Source: Ephemerocybe angulata
Lineage: Eukaryota; Basidiomycota; Agaricomycetes; Agaricales; Psathyrellaceae
Direction of reading: 5' to 3'
DNA length: 64,000 bases
NCBI GenBank assembly: GCA_013368325.1
Contig: JAACJK010000001.1
Coordinates: 1 to 64,000, forward strand
In this document: positions 21,625 to 33,654 of the stretch, in pieces
Numbering within the stretch: position 1 is the stretch's first letter
How the letters are laid out: each line of letters begins with the position of its first letter
Program-made: the position numbers and the translations under genes
Notes under the pieces: model-generated
Told to the model about the DNA's origin: nothing
The model's database searches: none
The model's input: only the letters and a program-made list of their open reading frames with translations

Positions 21625-22963
21625 TCAATCGAACCTCAACCCAGGGTAAACCGGTGGCCCAGGTATAACATATGGTCTCTGTAAACGCACATTAGTACCC
21701 GCACTTTCTTTCACACAATCCCACACGCAACACTCACCTTGTCGAGGTCCACCCAGATATCAAACAAAATGCCTGGGTCGTTATTCTAATGTCAGAGACA
21801 AAGATTTTAGCGCGGCTGGGGATGGAGAAGAGCAGAACTGAAATTAAAGGGGACTGAAGACACGAACGTGGTGGATCCCGGGGATGCTGGAGCCGCTCGC
21901 TTCGAGGGTACCGTTTCCTGACACTGTGAGTTGGATGCACACTACGAATATCCGAGTTAGAAATCACCGTGGCTCTAGAATTCTTACAAGCAGAGTGGGA
22001 GAGGGAGGTCACTTACCAGGGAATAAATCCGGATTACCTATATAACCCAGGGTGGGATACCAGGCTTGGTGAAATAGGTCGATCATCTCGTGTCGCAGGA
22101 TCTAATCTCGCGTTCATATTTCTAAGTTGTGTGTGAAGTATGTGTAAGGGCGGACTTACGTAGTCACCCGGAACGATGTTGGATGGTATCTGAATCGTCG
22201 CTACGGCAGTGGGGTTCTCAAGTGTGTGGTTCCTGAATATCTTGTTAGTCGCCCAGACTTTATCTGTGTAGCCATCGTGGGATATCTGGTATAGCAGTTC
22301 GTCTCAGAGATAGCCTTTGCGTTGGAAACTCATATCTAGGGGAGCGATGCGTACCTTGAACCAAGGCGTCTCGGGGTACGCCGCCTTCCACCCTCCACAT
22401 CCGGACTTGGGGCATTTTGCCATGTAGTTTAAGATTGGGCCCTGGGGGAGTGTGCCGAATCGGTCGGCCCAGCCGTGCCAGGGGATCGTGACTGTGTCGC
22501 CAGCGCGGATGGGCGCCGTTGCCTATTGGTATGATTTCGCGTGTTAGTGGGCCTTGATCGGTAGAAGGGCACTTGGGGGAATTGGGGAGGTTGGGATGAA
22601 CGCACAGAGGTGTTGTAGACCTGCGGACTCCCGGTTTTGGTGCAGACGTATTCGTCAGATGGGAGAGAGTTCATGTAGCTCGCGTTGACGTAGCCGCCGT
22701 ATTCGACTGCGGAGCCTAGCGGGATTTGGCGCATGATTCGCTCGGGCTGGGATTGGGATGTGATATAGCTCAGTGAGACTTGTGATGATGTGGTTTGGGA
22801 GAAATGGGTCGCTTAGGCTTACTTTGGGCTGAGTGGGTATATCTGCATCCGTCCATCCGGGGTACCACTTTCCGGCTACGCCGACTTGAGGTACGTCTGG
22901 TGAGGCGGCAGCGTGGTCGTTATAGACGACTATGGCAATGAGAAACACTTCCAAGAGGAGCAT
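21625..22963 (-). CDS. AA9 (GH61)-like secreted protein with altered copper site
   Basis: AA9 lytic polysaccharide monooxygenases cleave cellulose using a copper histidine brace. Eight minus-strand exons join in phase: 22823-22963, 22606-22746, 22355-22522, 22160-22285, 22017-22101, 21868-21941, 21738-21785 and 21625-21678, giving about 278 residues. Family landmarks in order are YPGW, PERIMRQIP, AGDTVTIPW, QGPILNYMAKC, WFK, WATNK, IPSNIVPGDYILRHEMIDL, VCIQLTVSGNGT, NNDPGILFDIW and VIPGPPVYPG. The N-terminal hydrophobic stretch (MLLLEVFLIAIVVYND) is followed by His17, a possible mature N-terminus. The second copper His, normally in SHxGPV, is replaced (LPQGPI), and the axial Tyr of FYPQC reads DLFPVC. 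Copper-dependent catalysis is therefore doubtful; a binding-only role is an inference. The exon 6 donor (GTTCGT) is weak. A TATAAAG element lies near 23040. Confidence 0.87.
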
Positions 22964-24620
22964 TACTGAGTATATCTTGTGGATGTGTGACTTCGGGATA
23001 GATAGAGCAGTAATTCAACATTAATTCGACCTTAGCTTTATACTGTCTGAATCGAGAATCTCTCAGGAGACATCCGCGCATCTGAATTGTATTAGATTGG
23101 GAAAGTGAAGACTTCACCTCATTTCGGAGGATTATCTCTGAGAGAAAGTAGTCTCTGTATGTATAGCTTTGTTTCATGGAAGATTGAGCACGCAGGTCGT
23201 GTCAATTAGAAGTTGGGAGTGATGGTCTTTCCACTATTTTTGGGTACGGGGGTGTCTTCCTGAGAGAGGAACTTTCCACATCGGTGGAAAATCCTCATGC
23301 TGCACCATGCTCTCGCGATTAGAACAGGGTTATTAACTAAGAAGGAGTGGGAGTCAATGTCGATTCCTCAATATATAGCTTGAACTTAGGAAGTACTGGA
23401 TGTGCGCAGCAATGGTTCAATTGCGGCAATAGCTCGTTCGAAGCTACGCCCGGAAATCACCACATCCGAGTCATGACGTTAGCAATCCGAGTACACTTCA
23501 GGAAGCCTGGGCGCTTAGGCTTTGAAAGGGAACGGTTTTCTGTCCCACGTTTCCTTGTTCCCTTCCATGATGATCCCGCCTCATCGCCATTCGATCCCGT
23601 CGCCCCATACGCTTGTTGATGAAGGATGGGCAGCAGTTCCCTCTTGGATACAACAGGAAGCAAATATAAGTCTGACTCGTGTCCACCCTGTCGGTGCCGT
23701 CGAGGGGAGGGCTATAGGGCAGAAGGCAACTGGCTCAGAAATGGTTCACTGTGCAACTAACTATCATGCACTGCGCTTGTCGTTCTGTCTTTGACGGTGG
23801 ATGGAGGGCCCGATCCTAATCGTACCCCGCACCGCGCATTCGAATGATATCAGATTTCACATCTAAGACTTCACCTCATTTCGGAGGCTTATCTCTGGGA
23901 GAAAATGGCTACACTATGTAGAGCGTCAAACGGAAGGTCAAAGGACCACATAATGTCAATGAGAAGGTTGGAATGCTGCGCTATCCACTGTTTTTGGGAG
24001 TGGAGAAGCCTTCTTGAGAGAGAAACTTTCCGATTTGGTGGCTTATCCTCGTGTTGCACCGTACTCTCAATGATAGAGCAAGCCATTTGGATAACTGGGA
24101 GCGGGAACCCACTGACGATTCCTCAATACATACGTACCTTGAACCGCGAGCTTGGGAAGTTCGGGATAAACAGGTGCTCAGCTATGGTTCTATTGCTACG
24201 ATGGACGCATCTTCTCCCAGAAAGTTGCTTTGATGGGATACTGGCTCCAAGTCCCCTCGTGAATACACTACCATAACGTGAGCGACCCGAGTACACCTTG
24301 ATCAGGAAGCCTGGGCGCTTATGAGCGAATTGTGGGAAATTGGGCGGGCTTTGAAATTTTGGAAGGGCCCCGGCATCTTGCCGTTTTTCGTCCCACGTTT
24401 CCTTTTTCCCTTCCACCATGATCCCGCCTCATCGCTGCCTCATCACCATTCGATCCAGTCACCTCTGCCACGCTTCTTGATGAAGGTGGAACGCGCTTTT
24501 TTCGGGATAAGACAGGGAGCAACATATGTCGGCAGGATGGAGCTGTGACTCGTGTGCACTCGACTTTTAGTGTCGTCGAGGGAGAGGGACAGACAGTCGC
24601 ACAGGGTATTGCAGTGCGTA
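22964..24620. repeat. Degenerate dispersed repeat, copies A (about 23.1-23.8 kb) and B (from 23.87 kb)
   Basis: Two direct copies share, in order, cacctcatttcggagg (23116 and 23872), a stretch ending in gagagaaactttcc, gattcctcaata, atccgagtacac or acccgagtacac, caggaagcctgggcgctta, a cccacgtttcc tract, and gatcccgcctcatcg (about 23573 and 24420). The copies differ by many substitutions and indels. No coding potential or terminal repeat is clear. The promoter of the AA9-like gene lies in the first part. Confidence 0.7.
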
Positions 24621-26800
24621 TGTTGGTCACAGTTACGCCTCAATCGAGCTCGAGGAAGGTGTCATTGATTTTCGTAGCTTCGGGCGAGTCATCGATCTCC
24701 CCGATACTTCAAGGGCGAATTCTTTCGGCGACCCAACGGCAACCCGTGCTGAACGCGGTGTCTTTCTCCAGCTCGCTGTTCTGTGGACAATCTCCGCCCC
24801 GGTACACCTTGCGAAACGTATGGGCCTGGCACATCTGGCCCTGTAGGGAGAGCGTCGTCGTCATCGACAGTTCGCCCACGCGGCCTAGGGCCATTTGTTC
24901 CGTCGTTCCTCGAGTCTGTACCCACTAGGGGGGAGCCGTCCTCCCCTGCGATATTGTGCACTCATCTTGCCTGTGCTTCCAGTTGGCCGAGTGGTTTCGG
25001 GTGTGTATCCAACATGCTTTCGTTGCACTCTTGGAGTGGATTGTGGTCGTTCATTCGTTATCGCCTGGTTCCGGATTGACATATTCCGACCGCCTAGACA
25101 CCACCTACCGTCTGGAGGGTCAATAGCTGGAGCATGGTCCTTCGGAAGGACTCATGTTGCGATTATATGACCGTCGCGACTTCTTCTTCTATGGGCTTTT
25201 TCAGGGTTAGGTGTGGTCAATGCGGTTTTGGTATATCCTGTCCCTCCACGCCTCGGGTGCGGTCTCTGTTTGGTGTATGGCGCTGAGTACGACGAGAACA
25301 GGGTCAACGGAGAGTCCGGATTTTGCTGGTTTTCTCTTTCGTTATTCGCCCATTCTCAAAGGCCGTCCGGCTGCCTTCCTCTTTATTTTCCCCTTATCTT
25401 CTTCTCACATCGCGTTTTCTCGATATACAATGTGCTCAGGGAACGTTGAGCTTAATCGAGCGACTTGGGGATATGGTCACCGCACCCGCGCGCGCTGGCG
25501 AACCAACCGTGACAGGCGGGACAGGGCGACTGGTATGTTTTGCGATTGAGGGGTTCGCCAATAGACGGGCATTCTCTCATACTTCTATAGGGGTCGGCTC
25601 TGCGGCCTGCTCTCGTGTTCGATTAGAGTTGTGCTCGCGCCTGGGTCCCTCATGGCTGCTTTCATTCGCTTCTTGGAATGCTTTTTGCGCTCGTGTATCG
25701 TGGGTCCGGGTACAAAAGTACGATGCCTTCAGGGGAGTTGTGTCATGCCTCGCTTAACAGTGGGTCGAGCCTCGATGGCGATGTCATAACTTCACTCCGA
25801 GTGATTCAGGCCTTGGCTGAACGGAGAGGTGTTATCTAAGATGCTACGACGACTCCTGCCTCCAAGGCCGGAGGTTGAACCAAGGCCTCTCCACAAGGTG
25901 CATCTGGGCCCCTGGTAGTGCACAGAACTCCTAATTCTTCTTTTTGAGTGTAGCCGCTCGGATGGTGCGTTCTTCGTTCTCGATGGTCTTAATACCTGCG
26001 TTGGAATTTGTGATACTGGCAGACCTATTGGTGCACCCGACCACCTCCATAGATTGCTGATGTTACGACTCGTTTGAAACTGTGCAATAAAGTAGCCCAG
26101 ACTCCACATTCTCCCCTGGAACCTACCACTTTCAGGGCGCAAACGTCTCGATAGTGTGGGTGTGTGTGTCACAGGAGACGCGTCACATCCACCGACGTTC
26201 TGAGTGTGCAGTACTGTGGTAAAGGTTTGATTACGAAGGTTACCGTAACGACATGTTAGCCGACGTAGGCTGTGGTACTAAGAAATTGCGCGATTCTGTT
26301 AGGGCGCTCCTGTACGGCAAAAGGTCACCGCTAGAGACGATCGCTGCAATTAGGCGCTTGGGCGCTTACTGAAATGTGGGACGCGTGGTACCCGGTCGCG
26401 TTTCAACCAGATTACAAGGAGTCGGGTATCTTGATATCATGTGTAGGACTCTATCTGCCAGCACAAATTAATGCACGAGCCCAATTTCTCGGGTAAAGCC
26501 ACTGAAACCCGCCGGAGCCTCGCACGACTCGGCGACGAGACCTTGACGGGCGCTGTTGATTCAGGGGCGTGGTGGATCGCCAAGGGTATGTGGGGCACGC
26601 TTCGTAACAGTAAATCGTGATAAGCGATTGATAACTGTGTAAAAAGACGCGGTCAACGATGCCCATACGTCACACTGTGTTAGGAATAGCGGGATATGAT
26701 CTCCGTCAATACAATTGCGTTGAACTTGATGCGGCCGGCGAGGAGTGTGTGACCAAGATACGCCGTGGATGTGACACGACCATGGCTCGAAGTGGCTGTT
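24620..26800. repeat. Continuation of degenerate repeat copy B, no intact gene
   Basis: This stretch resembles 29.5-31.3 kb at several points, for example gagaacagggtcaacggag (about 25297) against gagaacaggttcaacggagg (about 30658), and atgttttgcg followed by a gggg..cg.caatg/agacg run (about 25535 and 30840). The open frames here are short, overlapping and unlike any family I recognise. It is probably an old, mutated transposon. Confidence 0.5.
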
Positions 26801-26807
26801 GAAAGGT

Positions 26808-26814
26808 TATAAAG
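26808..26814 (+). promoter_or_regulatory. TATA box of Ser/Thr-rich secreted protein gene
   Basis: TATAAAG lies 87 bp before the start codon at 26895. Confidence 0.5.
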
Positions 26815-26894
26815 GACCAGCATTGGATGAAGCTCAAAAGTCATACCTTCACATTCAATCCTTTTAATCCCTCAATACCACACAAACTCACGAG

Positions 26895-27862
26895 ATGAAG
26901 CTCACTGGTTTCTTCCTCCTAGCTGTTACAGTACTCCAGGGGTCAGCCGTCACCTTCTTAGTCAGTGCTAGAGATATACTTACACTCCGATCCGTAGTAC
27001 CGCGCTTGCTGCTCCCAACGGTGGAGCTGCGACTTCAAGTTCCAGCGCCAGTACCGTCTTTGCGACCCCTTTCGCCTCGACTGTTACAGCGTCGTCAACG
27101 TCGTCCACTCCCGGACCTTCTGGAGGAGTGGTCACCTTAACCAAGTTGATCTACCCTGCTGGTCTCCCAGCGGAGTATTTGAACTTCCTTATCGGAAACC
27201 ATGCAGCGGGCCCAGCTTTTGGAAGTGGCTTCTCCTCCCCGGCTTCAAGCGCACTGGCCGCTGGATCGACCTCCGCTTCCCCAGCTTCCCCCACCATCAT
27301 CAGTAGCTCAGCCCCAGCCGGTGAAGCAGCTACCACGTATAGCTCCACCGTCACTTCTTCTACAAGTGCCATCCCGGCGACGGGCACAGGAGGCCCCCAC
27401 GCTCCTTTCATCTATCTTCCTCCCTGTGGATATCCCGGCTCCACGAATGGAAACGTTACCGCTGTCCCAGCATCTTCTGCAGCGACATCTATCTCTACGA
27501 GGATTTTCAACGGTACCGCCACGGCCGTCCCCGCTGTTTCCAATGTTCATATCACCGTCACGGCCCCAGTGTTTCCCAACGCGACTGAACATGGGACCAG
27601 CTCCGCCGCTGCGATCCCAGTCCCAGCAGTTTCCAGCTCCAGCTCCGCCCCTCCCCCCAGCGCCGCCTCCAGCAGCACTGTGACCTTGACCACGACCCGT
27701 ATCTCCTCCACCACTGCTGTCCCCGCTGGTACTGCCTTCCCGGGTGGGTGCATTCCATACGCTACGTTGATTATCTCTTCTCCCGGGAATGAGACCGCGT
27801 TCCCGAGCGTGCCTGGGGCAACTACCGTTACTGCCCCCGGGTCCACGGTGACTCCTGCCTGA
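26895..27862 (+). CDS. Ser/Thr/Ala/Pro-rich secreted (mucin-like) protein
   Basis: This is probably an extracellular or cell-wall protein. The start codon opens a signal peptide (MKLTGFFLLAVTVLQG). A single intron is needed to join it to the long frame ending at 27862. The best fit uses a donor near 26942 and the acceptor CCGTAG ending at 26997, giving a junction G-TALAAPNGG and a likely signal cleavage after ALA. The mature part of about 290 residues is dominated by Ser, Thr, Ala and Pro, with N-glycosylation sequons (NGT, NAT, NET) and a few Cys (PPCGYPG, GGCIPY). There is no hydrophobic C-terminal tail, so a GPI anchor is unlikely. Dense O-glycosylation is inferred from composition. It stands between degenerate repeat copies B and C. 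Confidence 0.72.
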
Positions 27863-28249
27863 ACCTGTTGGAGTGGAGGATGGATGTGGACTTTTCTCAC
27901 CCGTGAGATGTGTGATGTTCTCGTGTAGATATCTGCATCGTTAAACCTGGCGTCTTAGTACGAGTTCTTATGTGCTACTTCAATATAATAGGTGGAGGTT
28001 GATCGATTATGTTGCCTTGCTAAGGGTGCATTGACAATTGACATATAGGCCCCCCTTTTGGATGTAGAACAACACCGTTTCGATACCTCGCACTCCCTCG
28101 AGTTCATCCCTTCGTTCCGTTCCTGCTCGCTCTCCTCTCCGATAATTCACATTTGTTTGGTGAGAGCGCGTGCACCAGCATCGGCGGTTCTACTTGATAT
28201 ACTACTGCGTTTCAGTGATACCCAAGATATACCGTACGGGAGCACCTAT
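27863..28249. other. Intergenic region 3' of the Ser/Thr-rich gene
   Basis: No gene, repeat or RNA is supported here. Confidence 0.4.
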
Positions 28250-28390
28250 TCATTCAAGGCACAGCACTGGATAAACTGGTGGCTCAGGAACGATACCGTC
28301 TACTCCGACTTGGGGTATGTCGCGCGAGGCAGCAGCGCGGCCATGGTAAACGACTAGAAGAATGTGAACCGCGTCCAATATCGGACGCAT
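28250..28390 (-). pseudogene. Internally deleted AA9-like mini-ORF (N-terminus joined to C-terminus)
   Basis: A 46-residue uninterrupted frame starts at 28390. Its first part (ILLVVYHGRAAASRDIPQVG) matches the N-terminus of the AA9-like gene at 21.6-23.0 kb (IVVYNDHAAASPDVPQVG). Its last 14 residues (IVPEPPVYPVLCLE) match that gene's C-terminus (VIPGPPVYPGLRFD). Everything between, exons 2 to 7 and all introns, is absent. The residue in the position of the proposed N-terminal His is Arg (GRAAAS). It is most simply a deletion derivative of a duplicated AA9 gene. Whether the peptide is made is unknown. Confidence 0.65.
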
Positions 28391-29090
28391 GTTTGAGGAT
28401 TCGTTGTGAATATGGCAGGTTTGAATGCGTCTTTGGGACCGATGGAGCAGTAAATAGATGGTGAAGATCTTCATACGTGATATGTTGTACCGAGCTAATA
28501 TACTCATGCCGCATTTTCCTTGGAAAGGGCCTAGCATCTTCGCATCGCGCATTTGGATTGAGTATCTTGTAAGGAACGCGCGATGGCTGCATGGCAGCCA
28601 TGCGCGTTGGAGCAGTCCAGAATGACTGCTCTCGGCGAGCAGGCTGGTGGGCTGGTGCGTGGCTCGGGAAAGCGTCGGGCGGAGGCAGCAAGGCAAAGGC
28701 AAAGCCGTTCGGATAGCGTCGAAGGCAAGAAGGGATATCTATTCTCAGCGCTGGCGGCGACTACATCGGGACAGAGGATCTAATCTAATCTACTGGCAGG
28801 GACGACGAGGTGGTGGTGCAATCTGCACTGCCACAGCGTACCTTCATGTGATCAGTAGGACCCTGAACGAATAGTATAGAACTTTCCCGAGATCCAGACA
28901 CGTATATATCGATGGTAGTTACTTCGTGTAAACAGCAGGTTGTCCTCCCCCACCTTCCTTCACCCAATATCAGTTTATTTCTCTGCGACGACGACGAGCT
29001 ATCCGACAAGAGGTTACGATACCCCTTTCGCACTCAAGCATATTTATGCGCTTACAATCTACTACCTACCCCTACCTGTTTTCAACTGAA
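28391..29090. other. Intergenic region, no supported gene
   Basis: It contains a short palindromic run around 28577-28605 (gcgcgatggctgcatggcagccatgcgcg), a strong hairpin of about 13 bp per arm. No gene is evident. Confidence 0.45.
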
Positions 29091-31400
29091 TGGTGAACTA
29101 AGACTTTCCCTCACCTCGGAGGGTAGTCTCTGGGATAATATGGCGCCTGTATTACCATGGAAGCCACGACTATCGTGACACTGCTCAGTTGTGAGGCTAG
29201 AAAATCTCCAACACCGCGATGGAATCCTGAACTGGGAGCCTTATCCTGAGCTCGCAACACCCATGACGTTATCAGTTCGAGTACACCTTGATCAGGAAGG
29301 TCGGGCTTGGCTCGGGCGCTTATGAGCGGGTTGTGGGAAAGTGCCGGCGGGCTTTGAAAGGGACCGGGATCATGCTGGTTTAAATTTTTGTCCCGTGTTT
29401 CCTGGTTCCCCTCCACCATGATCCCGCCTCATCGCTGCCACATCGCCATTCGATCCAGCCGCCCCTGCAACGCTTATTGATAAAGATGGGTTGAACACCC
29501 TCCCGAACTCAACGGGGAGAAACATGGGTCGCGAGGATCAGCCACGTTGGCTCATGTCTTGGGTCGTACGATGAGGGTTGCGCAGTTGGACAGGGTACAC
29601 GAGTGCGTGTGTCACACATGATCTAGGTCTGTCGACTCGAAAGATTCCAGTGCGGGATATCTACACGGCCTCATCGGGGTCATGGCCCGGGGCGAGCCAT
29701 CGCCATCGCCGACGCCGAATTTGGCGGGGCAACCTTACAGCACGCGACTGGGTGTGCGCTCGGACTCCTCATGGAGTACCTACACCTACCTCCGGGGCCG
29801 GTTAAGAACAGGTCTCAAGATACGGGCATATTCGGCGAGAGATGCCTGTACTTCGGCGCTTGCTGGTAAAATTTCACTCAACTTCAGTTCGCGTGAGTCC
29901 TATGCAAGAGCACGGCCTCGGTTGTGCTTTGGGACTGATCTGGTTTGGAAGACAGCGGTCGGACCTGCGGGGCAAGCGTCGTCGTTAGTATCTTCTTCGA
30001 TGGCAAATCCCTTCTGTTCTTCCGTTGTACGGACTTGTCAGATACGTTTACTCGACATCCGCCGCCTGAACCCCCTGTTCCCGAGGACCCGCTCCGGAGA
30101 CTTCTGGCTCAGAACCAGCGTCATGTCCATCATTATCTGGGAGATGAGGAAGACCAGTTCCTGGAAGGACTCGAATGGGACGGGGTGGTTTCGGTAGATG
30201 CCGCGCGACCCTTCGCTACCGGAAGAATGCTCAGCACATGCGAGCACGCCGGTGATGAGGAGGTTACGCCCGATGCGACGCCTCGATCATGCGTTCCTCG
30301 TTCTCGATGTCCTTCTTGACCACCCTGTGCTAGCCTGTGCTTTGTGATATGGTGTTCGCACCGCATCTCCGATACTGCCACGCGCTCCTACTGGTGTGGG
30401 ACCTAGCTGGCTGACCGGTCTCGGGTGTGCCCCATCATACTAATGTTCTGGGCGGATAGTAGTCGTTCAATACCCCTCAGAACGACCCAAGAATAGTCCT
30501 GTGCAAAGGGTGCATCGCCCGATGATAAAACCTTCTCCACACGTTGGTCTCTCATCGTTCTGACTGTGGTTCGACTGGTGTGGTGCAGATGGATATCGTT
30601 CTCGCTTTTCCGCCTCGCCTCGATTATCATCCCGGCGTGTGCAGAGCGGGTACGAAGAGAACAGGTTCAACGGAGGGACTGGAGTCATGCGGCGCTTTCT
30701 GTCATTATTTTGGCCCATTCATCCTTGATGTACATGTGCTCAGGGGAGCTCGGCTCTTGTCGTCACCTCACCTGGTGATATGGACTAGCAGCGCGCCCTT
30801 GCGAACCGATCGTGACAGGCGACACTGAGCGATTGGCATGTTTTGCGTTTGGGGGGCTCGTCAATGGACGACAATTTCCTCAAGTTTCTACACTGTATGG
30901 CCCAGATGGCTGCCTGCTCTCGTGTGCTCGCAGCGCGCGTTTTTGCTCGGTTGTTAGGGTACTTTTGCGCTCGTGCCCCTTTGGTTAGGGCATGGGGTAC
31001 GATAGCGTATGATTGTAGCAGGGAGCTCCGCCATTTCTTGTTTGATACTTAGCTTCGTGGAGCTCGGGTACGGGGCGGGTTCACACTGACAGCCTTGCGA
31101 CACCTCTCCGACTACGTCGTTCATCTCGGGCTTCATTCGCTCTCACTCAACTTCACCCTGCCAGCGCTATATCCTGGGCTCAGGTTCACCTTGCAGAAAG
31201 GTCTTGGTTCGGTCCTAGTTTGCAATACCGATCTTTCCTCTCGAGTGTACCTGCTGGTGGGTGTACGCCGCCTATCTGGCTGGGGAAGGTACTCGTCCTC
31301 TCTGTGCTCACTACGTTCGCGTGAGGGCGACTCGGGTCAATTGAGGCTTCTTTCATGTCGCTATATTATAATACTACCGATGTTTGTTCTGTGTGCTGCA
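29090..31400. repeat. Degenerate dispersed repeat, copy C
   Basis: It matches copies A and B from the cacctcggagg / tctctgggata block (about 29110), through gagtacaccttgatcagg (about 29279), gcgcttatgagcgg, the gtcccgtgtttcc tract and gatcccgcctcatcgctgcc (about 29419), and then copy B more weakly to about 31.0 kb. One open stretch at 29945-30319 (containing RHPPPEPPVPEDPLRRLLAQ) looks protein-like in composition but has no counterpart that I recognise. Confidence 0.6.
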
Positions 31401-32413
31401 TTCATGATGAATCGGGCATAAGTATGGTTGTTGAGCTCGCAGATAATGGCTTTCGTAGCTTTCCGTCCGCTTCTTCCCCGACTTATTATTCCCTCTTGCG
31501 GCAATGCATTGTATCGTTGGACTAAGATTAACGAGAGGCGGAGTAGGCTGTGGTCGACTGTGAAAGTATAGCTGACTCTCGAGCCTCGAGGGCGTGTTGC
31601 ACACGACGGTGGTGGGTTCCGCACAGCGGAATCCGGCACACATGGTAAACAAAACATTCTATCAAGCAACTATCAAGTTTTATGTTCTGTGTTCGATGGT
31701 GTGCCGTCTCGCCTGAGCCTCAAGCTGTATTCGGCGATCATTGATGAACGTTCGCTGATAGAGGCTGGCCGCTGACAGCTGTTCAGGCAGGGGCGAGGTA
31801 CATTTGTCGATCTGGGAGGACTTTTCCAAGCCACCCTATGACTTGTCGCTTCAACGGTTGAACCTACCCTTTTTTTTGACCAGATGCTACTCCTTGCTAA
31901 CAGTACTCTCAACCCTCAGAAGCTCCCCTGACTATTTATTTCCATTATATCCGCCCGAGTCGGGACGGTGGGGCTCGCATCATTCCTGGAGAGCTTCTAG
32001 TCGTTGCTGGGCGGGTGCTGACCGGTGCGTGTGCTGCTATGTAGCACGTCAGACTGGAGGCGAACATTTCGGCTCTTAACTCGTTGGCAGTGAGCCTCCA
32101 TGTGTTTCCGGCTACTTGTCGTATGGATTATCGCCCACCCCTAGGAGATCCGCATGCCAGTGGCTCACCTGCGTATCTAGGCTGGACTTTGAAAACACCA
32201 TCTGATAGACGGTCCCTTTTCGATAAACTTCGACACGAGTGCCGTTTGAATGTCCAATTGTCGTCTTTTGATGGGGGGAGGTGGCCTGAGAATTGGTGCC
32301 AGGGTCAACCAACCCTGTATCTTTTGCGAGAACGTATATATGTGAGGAAAGTCGTAAAGGATTTTCCATCGACCCTCATCATCCTACATTACCTCAAGTG
32401 CCAGAAAGCAGAA
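31400..32413. other. Intergenic region before small secreted protein gene 2
   Basis: No gene is supported. A TATATA-containing stretch at about 32334-32340, about 75 bp before the next start codon, is its likely core promoter. Confidence 0.4.
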
Positions 32414-32987
32414 ATGAGATTCAAGCTTCCTGTGATCTTAGCAACACTTTTCCTCGGCGCCTTCGCAAGTGCCAAATCAACTGTAAGCTTCATGATTCTG
32501 TGAAAAAGTCACCCATAATTTCGCTTTAACTAACATGTACGTTTAGAATTTTGGCACCATGCTAGAGGCCCGAACCGAAGTCGACGGGATCATGCACGCC
32601 AGGAGCACCATCGACATTCCCTTCCAGCCCTCGCTCCGCGCCTTCCTTGAGGAGGCGGCTACGGTACATCGTCGCGCCACGGATTTCTATGGAGATGAAC
32701 AGCTCGAAGCCCGAGCATTGACCAGGATAAAATACACATTCGTCCCCTTCGAAGGGACGTACGGGAAGAAGACCGTGTCGGCGACGCGGATCTGCTCTAG
32801 TACTGAGACCCTTAGCCAGATTGCGGGGTCTACAGAGCTGGCGCATTTCTTCACCCCCCAAAAGCCTGCAGACCAAGCAGTGTTCTCAGTAAAGGAAGGG
32901 AAAAAATTCAGGACCCTTGACAAGTCCCTGTCACTGCAAGCTCAAAGGCACAATCCTGATGTAGCCATCCTAGTGTGTGTCATGTAG
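32414..32987 (+). CDS. Small secreted protein, family A, member 2
   Basis: This is the paralogue of the gene at 10.5-11.0 kb; the function is unknown. The exons are 32414-32482 and 32547-32987, with a GTAAGC...TTTAG intron in the same position after the signal peptide, giving 169 residues. The signal peptide reads MRFKLPVILATLFLGAFASA. The shared block is IPFQPSLRAFLEEAATVHRR, preceded in both proteins by an ARxxVD element. The C-terminal half (residues 85-169) is longer than in member 1 and unrelated to it. There is one Cys in the central part and one in the C-terminal VCV. The same exon layout and the conserved block support a true family in spite of low overall identity. Confidence 0.75.
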
Positions 32988-33390
32988 ATATTCTCATGTC
33001 GAACGACAGTCTTGCAGAAGTTGGCGTCGGAGAATAGCGGAGAATCTGGTATCCGCAATGTTAATATCTGACTCACTCATCGCTGTGTAACCATATATAT
33101 CCGACAACGGACAAGTATACTGCAAACATGCCACGAAATAGCTGTCTGGGAGATCTACTTACCCCGTTATCATATCCTAGCTATACGGAATGACGATGGT
33201 CTATATTTATGTTTAACTATGTTACTCTTGCTACTCTGAAGTCAGAAGTGTGTCTGATTCACTGTAGCTGCAAGAATCTCCACGCCGGTCCTGAGGTGCG
33301 AATCATTATCTGCCTTACACAGCCATACTTATACTGAGCGTCATGAGTCCAGATTCCAAAAGGATGGTATGCGGGGGTTATTTGAATAAG
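32988..33390. other. Intergenic region
   Basis: 3' flank of the secreted protein gene; nothing else is recognised. Confidence 0.4.
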
Positions 33391-33396
33391 TGTCCG

Positions 33397-33536
33397 ACCT
33401 ATAGGGAGGCGACACTCAGACCAGAGAAGGGAAAAGGACTGCACGTATCTACCTATAGGGAGACGACTACAACATCTGTAAGTACGATGTAAGGGAGGAA
33501 GGACATACCACTCAGACCAGAGAAGGGAAAAGAACT
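33397..33536. repeat. Short interspersed direct repeats
   Basis: acctatagggag occurs at 33397 and 33451. ctcagaccagagaagggaaa occurs at about 33414 and 33511. Two overlapping blocks were duplicated locally, with about 40 bp inserted in the second copy. Confidence 0.6.
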
Positions 33537-33654
33537 GAGCGGCGAAGGAAGCATGTATAGTTCGAGGAAGCGATGATCAAGAAGCGCAATGCACAAAATC
33601 GAAGTGATGGCGAGCTGGCAACGGAAGGGGAGATTCACCTTCCCAAAAGCCCGA

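Noticed and set aside
24620..26200. Possible protein-coding transposon in repeat copy B
   Set aside because: Frames are short and not shared with copy C; no transposase, integrase or RT motif found.
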